Of a stretch of DNA of 64,000 nucleotides, positions 17,849-26,460 are shown piece after piece (positions within the stretch are counted from its first letter, which is position 1; each line of letters begins with the position of its first letter). This DNA comes from Yoonia sp. R2331 (GTDB lineage: Bacteria > Pseudomonadota > Alphaproteobacteria > Rhodobacterales > Rhodobacteraceae). The stretch is from positions 1 through 64,000 of the forward strand of contig NZ_JBGCUN010000001.1 of assembly GCF_041103235.1 (NCBI RefSeq), in the 5' to 3' direction. The position numbers were made by a program, and so were the translations under genes. The notes beneath the pieces were generated by a model, which worked only from the letters and a program-made list of their open reading frames with translations, made no database searches and was not told the origin of the DNA.

Positions 17849-18820
17849 ATGTTTGCAAGTCTGCATTTCAACAACGATTCTCGCTTTTCACTGATCCGCC
17901 AAAACGCACTCGCCCTGCGCGACGGGGCCAAAGGCTACCATGTCCGCCTACTGCAACAGGGACTAATAGACCTCGGCCATGATCTGCCGTTTTCAACCCA
18001 ACTATATGGCTCGCCGGATGGACATTTCGGAGGCGAAACAAAATCTGCCCTGAAAAAGGCGCAGGCCAAGCTTGGCCTCTATGACGACGGAGTCTTCGGC
18101 ACAAAATCGGTCATCAAGTTTGACCCGCCACTGGCCGCTGCACCTGGTGGCTTTGCACCACCCCCCGCGCTGCCCGGAAAACCTGATGGCGACGCCGGCA
18201 ATGAGGCAGCGACATTCCGGGACACAGCTCTGCGCGCCATCGGCCCAGGCAGTCCGATCTACAAGACCGACAGTTGGGAAATCAACTGGCGTCCCCGCGC
18301 CGGGGCCGATCCGATCCACTTCAAAATATCGACCTTCATCGACTACGGCTTTTCGCTGAACGGTGCGATCGTTCGTGACGATATCCAGTTCGGCTTTGTC
18401 GATCACCCCGGTGACGCCGGGGCCGAATACATCCCCACAAAACGCAGTCGCTATGGCAAGAGCCGCAAGGCCAACACCATCCTGCTGCTCGACAAGACCG
18501 CACGCGACAACGAACCGCTCGCAATCCACGAATTGACCCATGCCTTGTTGGATATGGAACGCGGCCCCCGCAACGCCCTCTTTAACGAAATGATCGCCTA
18601 CATCGCAGGCAGCCTTTATACCCTGAACCAAGGCTACGCTTCGTTGGGCGGCGGCGAATTCGCCGCGATCTATTCTGCCGCAAACGATTGCGCGCGCCTC
18701 ATCAAACTGCGCGTCACACCGGATCAGGACAAACTGGAAAAGCTGGCAAAGGCGATCAATGAAAACCCGCTGTACCGGGGCGTGCGGCGCCGCAGATACA
18801 AGAACAACGGCGTCGGCTAA
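17849..18820 (+). CDS. peptidoglycan-binding-like protein with HELTH zinc-protease motif
   Basis: 323 residues. Residues 20-90 look like a PG_binding_1 domain (DGAKGYHVRLLQQGLIDLG, then DGHFGGETKSALKKAQAKLG). A Pro/Gly-rich linker follows at 91-118. The C-terminal part contains IHELTHALLD, an HExxH zinc site at 227-231, with NEMIAY about 15 residues later giving a possible third ligand, Glu247. No signal peptide is visible, so export, if any, is by another route. An AAGAGG site precedes the ATG. The architecture suggests a wall-associated or injected metallopeptidase, but only the motif supports this. Confidence 0.75.
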   Translation: MFASLHFNNDSRFSLIRQNALALRDGAKGYHVRLLQQGLIDLGHDLPFSTQLYGSPDGHFGGETKSALKKAQAKLGLYDDGVFGTKSVIKFDPPLAAAPGGFAPPPALPGKPDGDAGNEAATFRDTALRAIGPGSPIYKTDSWEINWRPRAGADPIHFKISTFIDYGFSLNGAIVRDDIQFGFVDHPGDAGAEYIPTKRSRYGKSRKANTILLLDKTARDNEPLAIHELTHALLDMERGPRNALFNEMIAYIAGSLYTLNQGYASLGGGEFAAIYSAANDCARLIKLRVTPDQDKLEKLAKAINENPLYRGVRRRRYKNNGVG

Positions 18821-19156
18821 CTCCGGGGATCGCTCAAAAAAGCGGCGCTTGCGCCAGTTCAACGGACTCAAGCGCGGCTAATTTTGCCACTTTGCAGTGA
18901 CCAATGTCCCAATTTTTAGGCAATCGCTGTTTTTGGCCGCTTTTGCTGCACCGCCGCATGGATATTCGGCAGCACTTGAACAGAGTTGTCAGCGCCTATC
19001 ACGGGCAAACGCCGCGCGGTGAATATCCGGCAAGATACTGACCACCACGCGACGGCAACATCACTGCTGCGGGGTTTGTTTAGCAGACCACGGCCCAAAC
19101 GCGACACCATTCGTGGCGTCTGGCCGAACCGCTGCGACAAATGGGGACACAATTCC
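18821..19156. other. 336-bp non-coding region upstream of urtA
   Basis: I see no convincing gene, RNA or clear operator here. It should contain the urt promoter. A GG...GC pair in TTGGCCGCTTTTGCTGC does not have the 10-bp spacing required for sigma-54. Confidence 0.5.
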
Positions 19157-20431
19157 ATGCGCCTTCCTGCATTTACCTTGGCCAGCCTGCTCGCCTCTAC
19201 CGCCATCGCCTCTGCCGAATGCGCCGACCCGATTAAAGTCGGCGTCCTGCACTCGCTCTCCGGCACAATGGCCATTTCCGAAACCACGCTCAAAGACACG
19301 ATGCTGATGCTGATCGAACAGCAGAACGCTGCTGGCGGCGTTCTGGGCTGCGAACTCGAAGCCGTCGTTGTTGACCCGGCCTCGGACTGGCCGCTCTTTG
19401 CAGAAAAAGCGCGCGAGCTTCTGACTGTGCACGAAGTTGACGTGATCTTTGGCAACTGGACTTCGGTCAGCCGCAAGTCCGTGCTGCCCGTGATCGAAGA
19501 ACTCAACGGACTGCTCTTCTACCCGGTCCAGTACGAGGGCGAAGAGTCCTCCAAGAACGTGTTCTACACAGGCGCCGCTCCGAACCAGCAGGCGATCCCT
19601 GCGGTGGATTACTTCCTTGAAGAACTGGGCGTCGAAAAATTCGCGCTGCTGGGCACCGACTATGTCTATCCCCGCACCACCAATAACATCCTCGAAAGCT
19701 ATCTGCAGGACAATGGCATTGCCGCAGACGACATCTTCGTAAACTACACACCCTTCGGTCATTCGGACTGGGCAACCATCGTTGCTGACGTGGTCGCACT
19801 GGGCGAAGACGGCAAACAGGTCGGCGTGATCTCAACCATCAATGGTGACGCCAACATCGGCTTCTACAAAGAACTCGCCGCGGCCGGTGTCTCGGCTGAC
19901 GACATCCCCGTCGTGGCCTTTTCTGTAGGTGAGGAAGAGCTTTCCGGCCTTGATACCTCCAACCTCGTCGGTCACCTCGCCGCCTGGAACTACTTCCAGT
20001 CTGCCGACACCGAGGCCAACGCCGAGTTCATCGCCGCATGGAAGGCCTTTGCCGGTGAAGAGCGTGTGACCAACGACCCGATGGAGGCGCATTACATCGG
20101 CTTCAACATGTGGGTGAACGCCGTCACTGCGGCTGAAACGACGGATGTCGATGCCGTGCGCACAGCGATGTATGGTCAGGAATTTCCGAACCTGACCGGT
20201 GGCACAGCCGTCATGCTGCCCAACCACCACCTCGCCAAGCCTGTCCTGATCGGTGAAATCACCGCTGACGGTCAATTCGACATCATCAGCCAGACATCTG
20301 AAGTTCCGGGCGACGCATGGACAGACTTCCTGCCCGAAAGCGCCGTGCTGACCTCTGATTGGAAAGACCTTGGCTGCGGCATGTACAACACCGAGACAGA
20401 GACCTGCGTGCAGCTCACCTCGAACTACTAA
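19157..20431 (+). CDS. urtA: urea ABC transporter substrate-binding protein
   Basis: 424 residues from the ATG at 19157, which opens directly on a signal peptide (MRLPAFTLASLLASTAIASA) and follows GGGG; a longer frame upstream would bury the signal. It matches UrtA: DPIKVGVLHSLSGTMAISE, ASDWPLFAEKARELL, LLFYPVQYEGEESSKNVFYT, and YIGFNMWVNAV near the C-terminus. It binds urea or short-chain amides in the periplasm and hands them to UrtBC. It is first in urtABCDE. A GC hairpin follows the stop and may favour UrtA over membrane components by protecting its mRNA end. Confidence 0.95.
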   Translation: MRLPAFTLASLLASTAIASAECADPIKVGVLHSLSGTMAISETTLKDTMLMLIEQQNAAGGVLGCELEAVVVDPASDWPLFAEKARELLTVHEVDVIFGNWTSVSRKSVLPVIEELNGLLFYPVQYEGEESSKNVFYTGAAPNQQAIPAVDYFLEELGVEKFALLGTDYVYPRTTNNILESYLQDNGIAADDIFVNYTPFGHSDWATIVADVVALGEDGKQVGVISTINGDANIGFYKELAAAGVSADDIPVVAFSVGEEELSGLDTSNLVGHLAAWNYFQSADTEANAEFIAAWKAFAGEERVTNDPMEAHYIGFNMWVNAVTAAETTDVDAVRTAMYGQEFPNLTGGTAVMLPNHHLAKPVLIGEITADGQFDIISQTSEVPGDAWTDFLPESAVLTSDWKDLGCGMYNTETETCVQLTSNY

Positions 20432-20440
20432 GACCTCCCC

Positions 20441-20464
20441 GGCGGCGCGAGGCATCGCGCCGCC
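20441..20464 (+). terminator. intra-operon hairpin between urtA and urtB
   Basis: A perfect 10-bp stem (GGCGGCGCGA with TCGCGCCGCC, loop GGCA) lies 9 bp past the urtA stop and 29 bp before urtB. There is no T-run, so partial termination or mRNA 3'-end stabilisation fits better than a full terminator. Confidence 0.65.
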
Positions 20465-20493
20465 ACCCCCTCCTGAATACCCGGAAGACCCCA

Positions 20494-22419
20494 ATGCGCA
20501 TTCTGCTCAGTGCCATCGCTTTTGTCGTTTGTGCAATGACCGCGCAGGCCCAAGACCTGCAAACGCTCCTGCAGGACAACGCCGCGCAAATCGCCAAGCC
20601 GTCGCGCAATTCCATTGGCACCGTGCTGGATGACATGGTCGCCACGGGCCTGCCACAGGTCCCCACCTTCCTCGAAGAATGGTCAGACAAAAACGTCTGG
20701 CAGAACGAAGAAACCGGCATCTTCTTCATCGCAACCGAAAACGACGACACCCTGACCCTGACAGACATCGACAGCGGCGCGCAAACCACCGCCCCCGCTG
20801 ACGGATTTAAACAACTCAAACCCAACGGCGGCGTCCGCCGTGTCATTGGCACCGCCCTTGTGCAGTTCCAACTGATTGACCCCGACACCACCCGCCGCGC
20901 CGCAGCCCTCGAAAGTATCGCGCGCAGGCCAGAGGCGTCCCAACTCGCACCCCTCATGGCCTCCCTCGACGGCGAAGATGACCTAGACCTGCTGGCCCGC
21001 AAACAAAACCTGATCACTATTCTTTCCGCTCGTTTCGCCGAAACACCTCAGGCGCGGATCGCCGCGATTGAGACTTTGGCGCAGGAAACCTCCGTTGAAA
21101 CCCGCGCCGTCCTCAACCAGATCCTCGCCACCCAGCCCAGTGTCGCCGCCACGCTCCCCGACGCCAATATCGCGGTCCAACACGACCCGATGACCGACCC
21201 CGATGCGTTCTACGCCGCCCTTGTGGATGCAGACCTCGCTCCGCCGTTGACCACTGCCGCCGACATCCGCGCCGCGATGGAGGCGAACATCACCGACGGC
21301 CGCGTCGGAAATACCCCCACCGCGCAGCTGAACACCGACGCCGCCCGTGCAGCGGCCTATGCAACCCTCGCCGCTGCCGGCACCATCCCACCGCTCGTGG
21401 GCCTGCCCGAACGCGACGCCGCCCTGCAATCTCATGTCTTCTTTGACACCTATACCGAAGACGACGCCACCATCACAGCCGCCGCCCGCACCGCCCTTGA
21501 TCGGGTGGAAAGCGCGGTCTCGCTTGCCCAAACCGTCGACCTTGGCCTTGATGCGCTTTCGCTTGCCTCAATCTACTTCCTTGCCGCGATCGGCCTTGCG
21601 ATCACCTTTGGCGTCATGGGCGTGATCAACATGGCGCATGGCGAATTCATCATGATGGGCGCTTACACCGGCTACGTGATCCAGCTATTTGTGCCCGATT
21701 ACACCATCGCCATCCTGATCGCCCTGCCCACGGCCTTTGCCATCACCTTCGCCGCCGGTGTCACGATGGAACGCCTCGTGATCCGCCACCTTTACCACCG
21801 CCCGCTGGAAACCTTGCTGGCGACCTTCGGCATCTCTATTGCCCTGCAACAGCTCGCCAAAAACATCTTCGGCACCCAGGCCCGTCCGCTGACCTCTCCG
21901 GCCTGGCTCGATGGTGCATGGATCATCTCTGACGTGATCCAGATCAGCTACATCCGCATCGCCATTTTCCTGCTGGCCCTGATCTTTCTGGCGCTGATCC
22001 TCTTCGTGCTCAAACGCACGCGGCTGGGGCTCGAGGTCCGCGCTGTCACGCAAAACCCCGGCATGGCCGCCTCCATGGGCATCAACCCCGATCGGATCAA
22101 CATGCTGACCTTTGGCTTCGGCTCGGGCATTGCGGGTATCGCCGGTGTCGCCATCGGCCTCTACGCCAAAGTGACCTCTGAAATGGGCGCCGACTACATC
22201 GTGCAAAGCTTCATGACCGTGGTCGTCGGCGGTGTCGGCAACGTCTGGGGCACACTCGCCGGGGCCTCCCTCATCGGTGGCCTGCAAAAGGGCATCGAAT
22301 GGTTCAACCCTTCCAACACGCTGGCCGCCCAAACCTACATGATCCTTTTCATCATCCTCTTCATCCAATTCCGGCCCAAAGGCATCGTCGCTCTCAAAGG
22401 CCGGGCCGCGGCGGACTGA
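20494..22419 (+). CDS. urtB: urea ABC transporter permease UrtB
   Basis: 641 residues from the ATG at 20494, which begins a signal peptide (MRILLSAIAFVVCAMTAQAQ). Residues about 22-345 form the long periplasmic extension typical of UrtB. The LivH-like permease follows, with GLDALSLASIYFLAAIGLAI, GVMGVINMAHGEFIMMGAYT and VVVGGVGNVWGTLAGASLIG. It forms half of the urea channel in the inner membrane with UrtC. The gap to urtC is 110 bp and holds a repeat-like hairpin. Confidence 0.95.
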   Translation: MRILLSAIAFVVCAMTAQAQDLQTLLQDNAAQIAKPSRNSIGTVLDDMVATGLPQVPTFLEEWSDKNVWQNEETGIFFIATENDDTLTLTDIDSGAQTTAPADGFKQLKPNGGVRRVIGTALVQFQLIDPDTTRRAAALESIARRPEASQLAPLMASLDGEDDLDLLARKQNLITILSARFAETPQARIAAIETLAQETSVETRAVLNQILATQPSVAATLPDANIAVQHDPMTDPDAFYAALVDADLAPPLTTAADIRAAMEANITDGRVGNTPTAQLNTDAARAAAYATLAAAGTIPPLVGLPERDAALQSHVFFDTYTEDDATITAAARTALDRVESAVSLAQTVDLGLDALSLASIYFLAAIGLAITFGVMGVINMAHGEFIMMGAYTGYVIQLFVPDYTIAILIALPTAFAITFAAGVTMERLVIRHLYHRPLETLLATFGISIALQQLAKNIFGTQARPLTSPAWLDGAWIISDVIQISYIRIAIFLLALIFLALILFVLKRTRLGLEVRAVTQNPGMAASMGINPDRINMLTFGFGSGIAGIAGVAIGLYAKVTSEMGADYIVQSFMTVVVGGVGNVWGTLAGASLIGGLQKGIEWFNPSNTLAAQTYMILFIILFIQFRPKGIVALKGRAAAD

Positions 22420-22428
22420 CCCCATGCT

Positions 22429-22480
22429 TCTTCTGGCCAAAATAATCCCGGGGAGGTCTGGAGGGGCAGCGCCCCTCCAG
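22429..22480. repeat. dispersed intergenic repeat with 10-bp GC hairpin between urtB and urtC
   Basis: CTTCTGGCCAAAATAATCCC, read on the opposite strand as GGGATTATTTTGGCCAGAAG, closely resembles 44277-44296 near lysA (GGGATATTTTTAGCCAGAAG). It is followed by a perfect 10-bp stem at 22458-22480 (CTGGAGGGGC / GCCCCTCCAG, loop AGC). It looks like a REP-type intergenic element and may also attenuate transcription inside the operon. Confidence 0.6.
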
Positions 22481-22529
22481 CGTCGCGACGCATGCAATGC
22501 GGCGCAAACCAAGTCAAAGGGCACCACAC

Positions 22530-23696
22530 ATGCAAAATAGCTTCATCGCCCGCAACCCTTCGGTCCTTTGGTTCCTGGCTGCCCTGGGCCTCTTCACCTT
22601 CGGCGTGACGATCCTGTCAGAGGCGACCGGCCTCGGCCTGATCTCCACCTCCTTTGTCAAGACACTGGGCAAAACCCTTTGCCTCTGCCTCATCGCCATC
22701 GCGATGGACGTGGTCTGGGGCTACTGCGGCATCCTCAGCCTGGGCCACTTCGCCTTTTTCGGCATCGGCGGCTATGCCATCGGCATGTGGCTGATGTACG
22801 CCCGGACCGAGGCAATCGTGCTTGACAATCTCGCCTCCCAAACCATCCCCGCCACCCCGCAAGAGATTTCGGACGCCATTGGCAACCAGATCTTTGGCGT
22901 GGTCGGTTCGTCCGAGTTTCCCGTGATCTGGGCCTTTGCCGATAGCCTGATCCTGCAACTGGCGATGGTCGTCCTGATCCCCGGCGCGCTGGCGCTTGTC
23001 TTCGGCTGGCTCGCCTTCCGTAGCCGCGTCACGGGTGTCTACCTCTCCATCCTGACCCAGGCCATGACGCTGGCGCTCTCGCTCTACCTCTTCCAGAACG
23101 ACAGCGGCTTGCGCGGCAACAACGGCCTCTCTGGGCTGCAAAATATCCCCGGGTTCGAGGCAACGCCACAAGCCACGATCTCCATCATCTTCTTCCTCGC
23201 CTCCGCCTTTGCCCTTGGCGCGGGCTACCTGTTCTTTGCTTGGGTGGTCTCAGGCAAAATGGGCAGCGTCGTGCAAGGCATCCGCGACAATGAGGCGCGC
23301 GTGCGGTTCCTCGGTTATCAGGTCGAGCACTACAAACTCTTCATCTTCACCATCACCGCAGTGGTCTCCGGCATCGCGGGCGCGCTTTACTACCCGCAAG
23401 CGGGCATCATCAACCCCGGTGAAATCGCCCCCATCGCCTCGATCTATCTGGCGGTCTGGGTTGCCATCGGCGGACGCGGCCGGCTCTACGGCGCCGTCAT
23501 TGGGGCCGCCTTTGTCTCGCTCCTCTCAAGCTGGTTCACCGGCGGAAGCGCGCCCGATATCAACCTCGGGTTCTACACAATCCAATGGACCGACTGGTGG
23601 CTGGTGCTCTTGGGCCTCTCCTTTGTGGTCGTCACGCTTTACTTCCCCAAAGGCATCGGCGGGCTCTTTGACTATCTGGTAAGGAAGCCATCATGA
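22530..23696 (+). CDS. urtC: urea ABC transporter permease UrtC
   Basis: 388 residues, LivM-like integral membrane protein. The ATG at 22530 (MQNSFIARNPSVLW) fits the family start better than the ATG 33 bp upstream. Family marks are MDVVWGYCGILSLGHFAFFG, FRSRVTGVYLSILTQAMTLA, NDSGLRGNNGLSGL and GYQVEHYKLFIFTITAVVSG. It pairs with UrtB to form the urea translocation path. The stop overlaps the urtD ATG by 4 bp. Confidence 0.95.
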   Translation: MQNSFIARNPSVLWFLAALGLFTFGVTILSEATGLGLISTSFVKTLGKTLCLCLIAIAMDVVWGYCGILSLGHFAFFGIGGYAIGMWLMYARTEAIVLDNLASQTIPATPQEISDAIGNQIFGVVGSSEFPVIWAFADSLILQLAMVVLIPGALALVFGWLAFRSRVTGVYLSILTQAMTLALSLYLFQNDSGLRGNNGLSGLQNIPGFEATPQATISIIFFLASAFALGAGYLFFAWVVSGKMGSVVQGIRDNEARVRFLGYQVEHYKLFIFTITAVVSGIAGALYYPQAGIINPGEIAPIASIYLAVWVAIGGRGRLYGAVIGAAFVSLLSSWFTGGSAPDINLGFYTIQWTDWWLVLLGLSFVVVTLYFPKGIGGLFDYLVRKPS

Positions 23697-24445
23697 TCGC
23701 CACACTTCTCGAGGTCTCCGGCGTCACCGTCACCTTTGACGGCTTCCGCGCCATCAACAACCTCTCGATCCAGTTCCCGCCTACGGGTCTGCGCGCGATC
23801 ATCGGCCCCAATGGCGCAGGCAAGACCACCTTCATGGATATCGTCACCGGCAAGACCAAACCGGATGAAGGCCACGTCATCTGGGGCGAAGAAAACGTCT
23901 CACTCCTCGGGTTGTCGGAATCCGATATCGCCACCCGTGGCATCGGGCGCAAATTCCAGAAACCCACCGTGTTCGAGGCGCAGACCGTCCGCCAAAACCT
24001 CGCGATGGCGCTCAAAAACCCGCGCAGCCCTTTCGCGGTACTCACCCACCGCAAGACGCCACAAAACGCCGCCAAGATCGAAGCCATCGCCGATGAAATC
24101 GGCCTGACCGACAGCCTGACCCGCATCGCCGGAGAGCTTTCTCACGGCCAAAAACAATGGCTCGAAATTGGGATGCTGCTGGCCCAAGATCCGCGCCTTT
24201 TGCTGGTCGATGAACCCGCCGCAGGCATGACGGTCGAGGAGCGTGAGAAGACCACCGACATCCTGCGCCGCGCCGCTGAAACCCGGTCCGTTGTGGTGGT
24301 CGAACACGATATGGAATTTGTCCGCCGCCTCGATTGCAAGGTCACTGTCCTGCACGAAGGGGCTGTGCTGGCCGAAGGCTCGCTCGACCACGTCACATCC
24401 AACCAAACCGTCATCGACGTCTATCTGGGGCGCGGCCATGCTTGA
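23693..24445 (+). CDS. urtD: urea ABC transporter ATP-binding protein UrtD
   Basis: 250 residues, LivG-like ATPase. Walker A is GPNGAGKTT, the signature is LSHGQKQWLEIG, Walker B is RLLLVDEPAAGM, and the switch His lies in VVVEHDMEFV. It powers urea import with UrtE. It is translationally coupled at both ends: 4-bp overlap with urtC and 8-bp overlap with urtE. Confidence 0.95.
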   Translation: MIATLLEVSGVTVTFDGFRAINNLSIQFPPTGLRAIIGPNGAGKTTFMDIVTGKTKPDEGHVIWGEENVSLLGLSESDIATRGIGRKFQKPTVFEAQTVRQNLAMALKNPRSPFAVLTHRKTPQNAAKIEAIADEIGLTDSLTRIAGELSHGQKQWLEIGMLLAQDPRLLLVDEPAAGMTVEEREKTTDILRRAAETRSVVVVEHDMEFVRRLDCKVTVLHEGAVLAEGSLDHVTSNQTVIDVYLGRGHA

Positions 24446-25133
24446 AGTCAGCAACATCAACCTGCGCTACGGCCAGTCTCAGATCCTCTATGACATCAGC
24501 CTGACCGCCCAGCCGGGCCAGATCACAGCACTGATGGGCAACAACGGCGCGGGCAAAACCAGCCTCTTGAAGGCCATCGCCGGTCGCCACACCGCCTTTG
24601 ACGGGCAGATCACCCTGAACGGCCAATCGGCCCAATTCGGCAACCCGCACCAAGCGGCCCGCGCAGGCATTGCCTATGTTCCGCAGGGGCGAGAGGTCTT
24701 TGCGATGATGACCGTGCAGGAAAATCTGGAAACCGGCTTTGCCTGCCTGCCCAAGGATCAGCACATGATCCCCGACATGATCTTTGACCTCTTTCCTGTG
24801 CTCAAAGACATGCGTGCGCGCCGGGGTGGTGACCTGTCCGGCGGCCAGCAACAGCAACTTGCGATCGCGCGGGCGCTGATTGCGCAGCCGAAAGTCCTGC
24901 TTCTGGATGAACCCACCGAAGGCATCCAGCCCAATGTGATTGAACAGATTGGCGACGCCCTCCGCCTGCTGCGTGAACAGGGCAATATGGCGATTGTCTT
25001 GGTCGAACAGAACGCAGATTTCGCCTATGCGCTGGGCGATGCCTTTACGCTGATTGCATCAGGCCGTCACCAGATGTCTGCGGCCAAGTCAGAGCTGTCA
25101 AAGCCTGATCTGATCGCCGAAATGGCACTCTGA
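24438..25133 (+). CDS. urtE: urea ABC transporter ATP-binding protein UrtE
   Basis: 231 residues, LivF-like ATPase. Walker A is GNNGAGKTS, the signature LSGGQQQQLAIARAL, and Walker B VLLLDEPTEGIQPN. The ATG at 24438 lies inside the end of urtD. Last gene of the urt operon; urease genes are not in the window. The next gene is convergent, 11 bp away. Confidence 0.95.
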   Translation: MLEVSNINLRYGQSQILYDISLTAQPGQITALMGNNGAGKTSLLKAIAGRHTAFDGQITLNGQSAQFGNPHQAARAGIAYVPQGREVFAMMTVQENLETGFACLPKDQHMIPDMIFDLFPVLKDMRARRGGDLSGGQQQQLAIARALIAQPKVLLLDEPTEGIQPNVIEQIGDALRLLREQGNMAIVLVEQNADFAYALGDAFTLIASGRHQMSAAKSELSKPDLIAEMAL

Positions 25134-25144
25134 GCCGCGTCGGT

Positions 25145-25744
25145 TCATGACCCCTCTGCCATGGGTTTCCGTCCCAACACCCGTTGCTGATACAGCGCCG
25201 TGACCTGTTCCTTGCGCGCCGCGATCATCTCGGGCGAGGCGGGCTGCCGCGACCGTTCCAACGCCGCATAGGCAGCATAGGGGTTGTGCGGTTCCTGCGC
25301 GCGGGCCGCACTGTTTCCGGTGAGCGAGATATCGTCCAGATCGTGCCCCTGATATTTTGATCCGCGTGGCCCAAAGGGCGGCGGGCCATAGCTGTTGTCA
25401 CGCGGGTCAGACGGCAGCACCATAAAGACCAGCATCACCACCCAGCCAAGTGGCACCAGATTAATCAGATACCAGAACCCCGACTTGTCCGTGTCATGCA
25501 ACCGCCGCACCGTGACGGTGAACTGCGGGATGATGTTCACGATCAGCCAGAAGCTGGTGAAATAGCTGAACGGGTTCAGGCTGACGGGCTGGAACGGGTC
25601 ATAAAGATAGACGTCAAACGCCAAGGCGGCACAGGTGATGATGATATACATCAGGAAATACCACCAATACTCTGACCGCGTCGCGCGTCCGCGCAGCGTA
25701 AAGTATTTGCTCATCACTGAATCGAGTGCTGCAAAAGGTCCCAT
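25145..25744 (-). CDS. DUF805 family membrane protein
   Basis: 199 residues. The N-terminal FTLRGRATRSEYWWYFLMYI motif and the later VRRLHDTDKSGFWYLINLVP are the marks of DUF805 membrane proteins, with about four helices up to residue 110. The C-terminal 90 residues are polar and disordered (SDPRDNSYGPPPFGPRGS...). Function of the family is unknown. An alternative ATG lies 30 bp downstream (MSKYFTLRGR). Confidence 0.88.
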   Translation of the reverse strand: MGPFAALDSVMSKYFTLRGRATRSEYWWYFLMYIIITCAALAFDVYLYDPFQPVSLNPFSYFTSFWLIVNIIPQFTVTVRRLHDTDKSGFWYLINLVPLGWVVMLVFMVLPSDPRDNSYGPPPFGPRGSKYQGHDLDDISLTGNSAARAQEPHNPYAAYAALERSRQPASPEMIAARKEQVTALYQQRVLGRKPMAEGS

Positions 25745-25841
25745 CTGCCTGTCCCTTGGGTTGTGTTCCCGTCAGGCTAATGCGCGGCCAAGGCGCAAAT
25801 TGGAACGGAACAGGGCAATTCCGGGGCCGCCCTGATCCATA

Positions 25842-26459
25842 TCAGCTTTTGGCTGTCTTGCTGCCGATCTTGGTCTCTGTGCCTTTGCGCAACCGCTGGA
25901 TATTGCCCCAATGGCGCCCATAGATCAGCAAGCCCAGCAGACACCCCAGAATGAAAATCTGGCCCTGCGCGACCAGCACAGCAGCAATCGGTGTCCAGCC
26001 TGCCGTCATCAGTGCCGCCAGCGACGAATAGCGCGACACCGCGGCCGTCAAAAGCCAGATCGCGCCCGCCGCCAGCCCCGCAGGCCATGCCAGCGCAAAG
26101 ATCACGCCGAAATAGGTGGCGACTCCCTTGCCGCCACGAAACTTCAGCCAGATCGGAAAGCAATGACCGACCAGCGCGGCCAGTGCTGCGACCTGTGCCG
26201 CCACCTCGCCGCCCATCGCGTATCCCACGGCTACAGCTGCGGCCCCTTTCAGCGCATCAAAGATCAACGTGAGTGCTGCGGCTTTCTTGTTGCCTGTGCG
26301 CAGCACATTGGTGGCCCCGATATTGCCCGACCCGACCTTGCGCAAATCGCCAAGGCCCATCACCCGCGCCAGCAAGACGCCCGACGGGATCGTACCCAGC
26401 AGATAACCGATGATCGCCACGATCATCAGCACATTCACCGCCACATCCATGACCGGCAT
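25842..26459 (-). CDS. plsY: acyl-phosphate:glycerol-3-phosphate acyltransferase
   Basis: 205 residues, a membrane enzyme making 1-acyl-glycerol-3-phosphate from acyl-phosphate, the first step of phospholipid synthesis. The three conserved motifs are present: GTIPSGVLLA, GSGNIGATNVLR and KFRGGKGVATYFG. It starts one base after the pyrC' stop and is probably co-transcribed with it. Confidence 0.95.
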   Translation of the reverse strand: MPVMDVAVNVLMIVAIIGYLLGTIPSGVLLARVMGLGDLRKVGSGNIGATNVLRTGNKKAAALTLIFDALKGAAAVAVGYAMGGEVAAQVAALAALVGHCFPIWLKFRGGKGVATYFGVIFALAWPAGLAAGAIWLLTAAVSRYSSLAALMTAGWTPIAAVLVAQGQIFILGCLLGLLIYGRHWGNIQRLRKGTETKIGSKTAKS

Positions 26460-26460
26460 G

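Noticed and set aside
18880-18960. Possible sigma-54 promoter upstream of urtA (TTGGCCGCTTTTGCTGC)
   Set aside because: GG and GC are not 10 bp apart as required.
21685-22527. 280-codon minus frame across urtB
   Set aside because: Antisense to a strongly supported permease gene; His/Asp/Gly-rich shadow composition.
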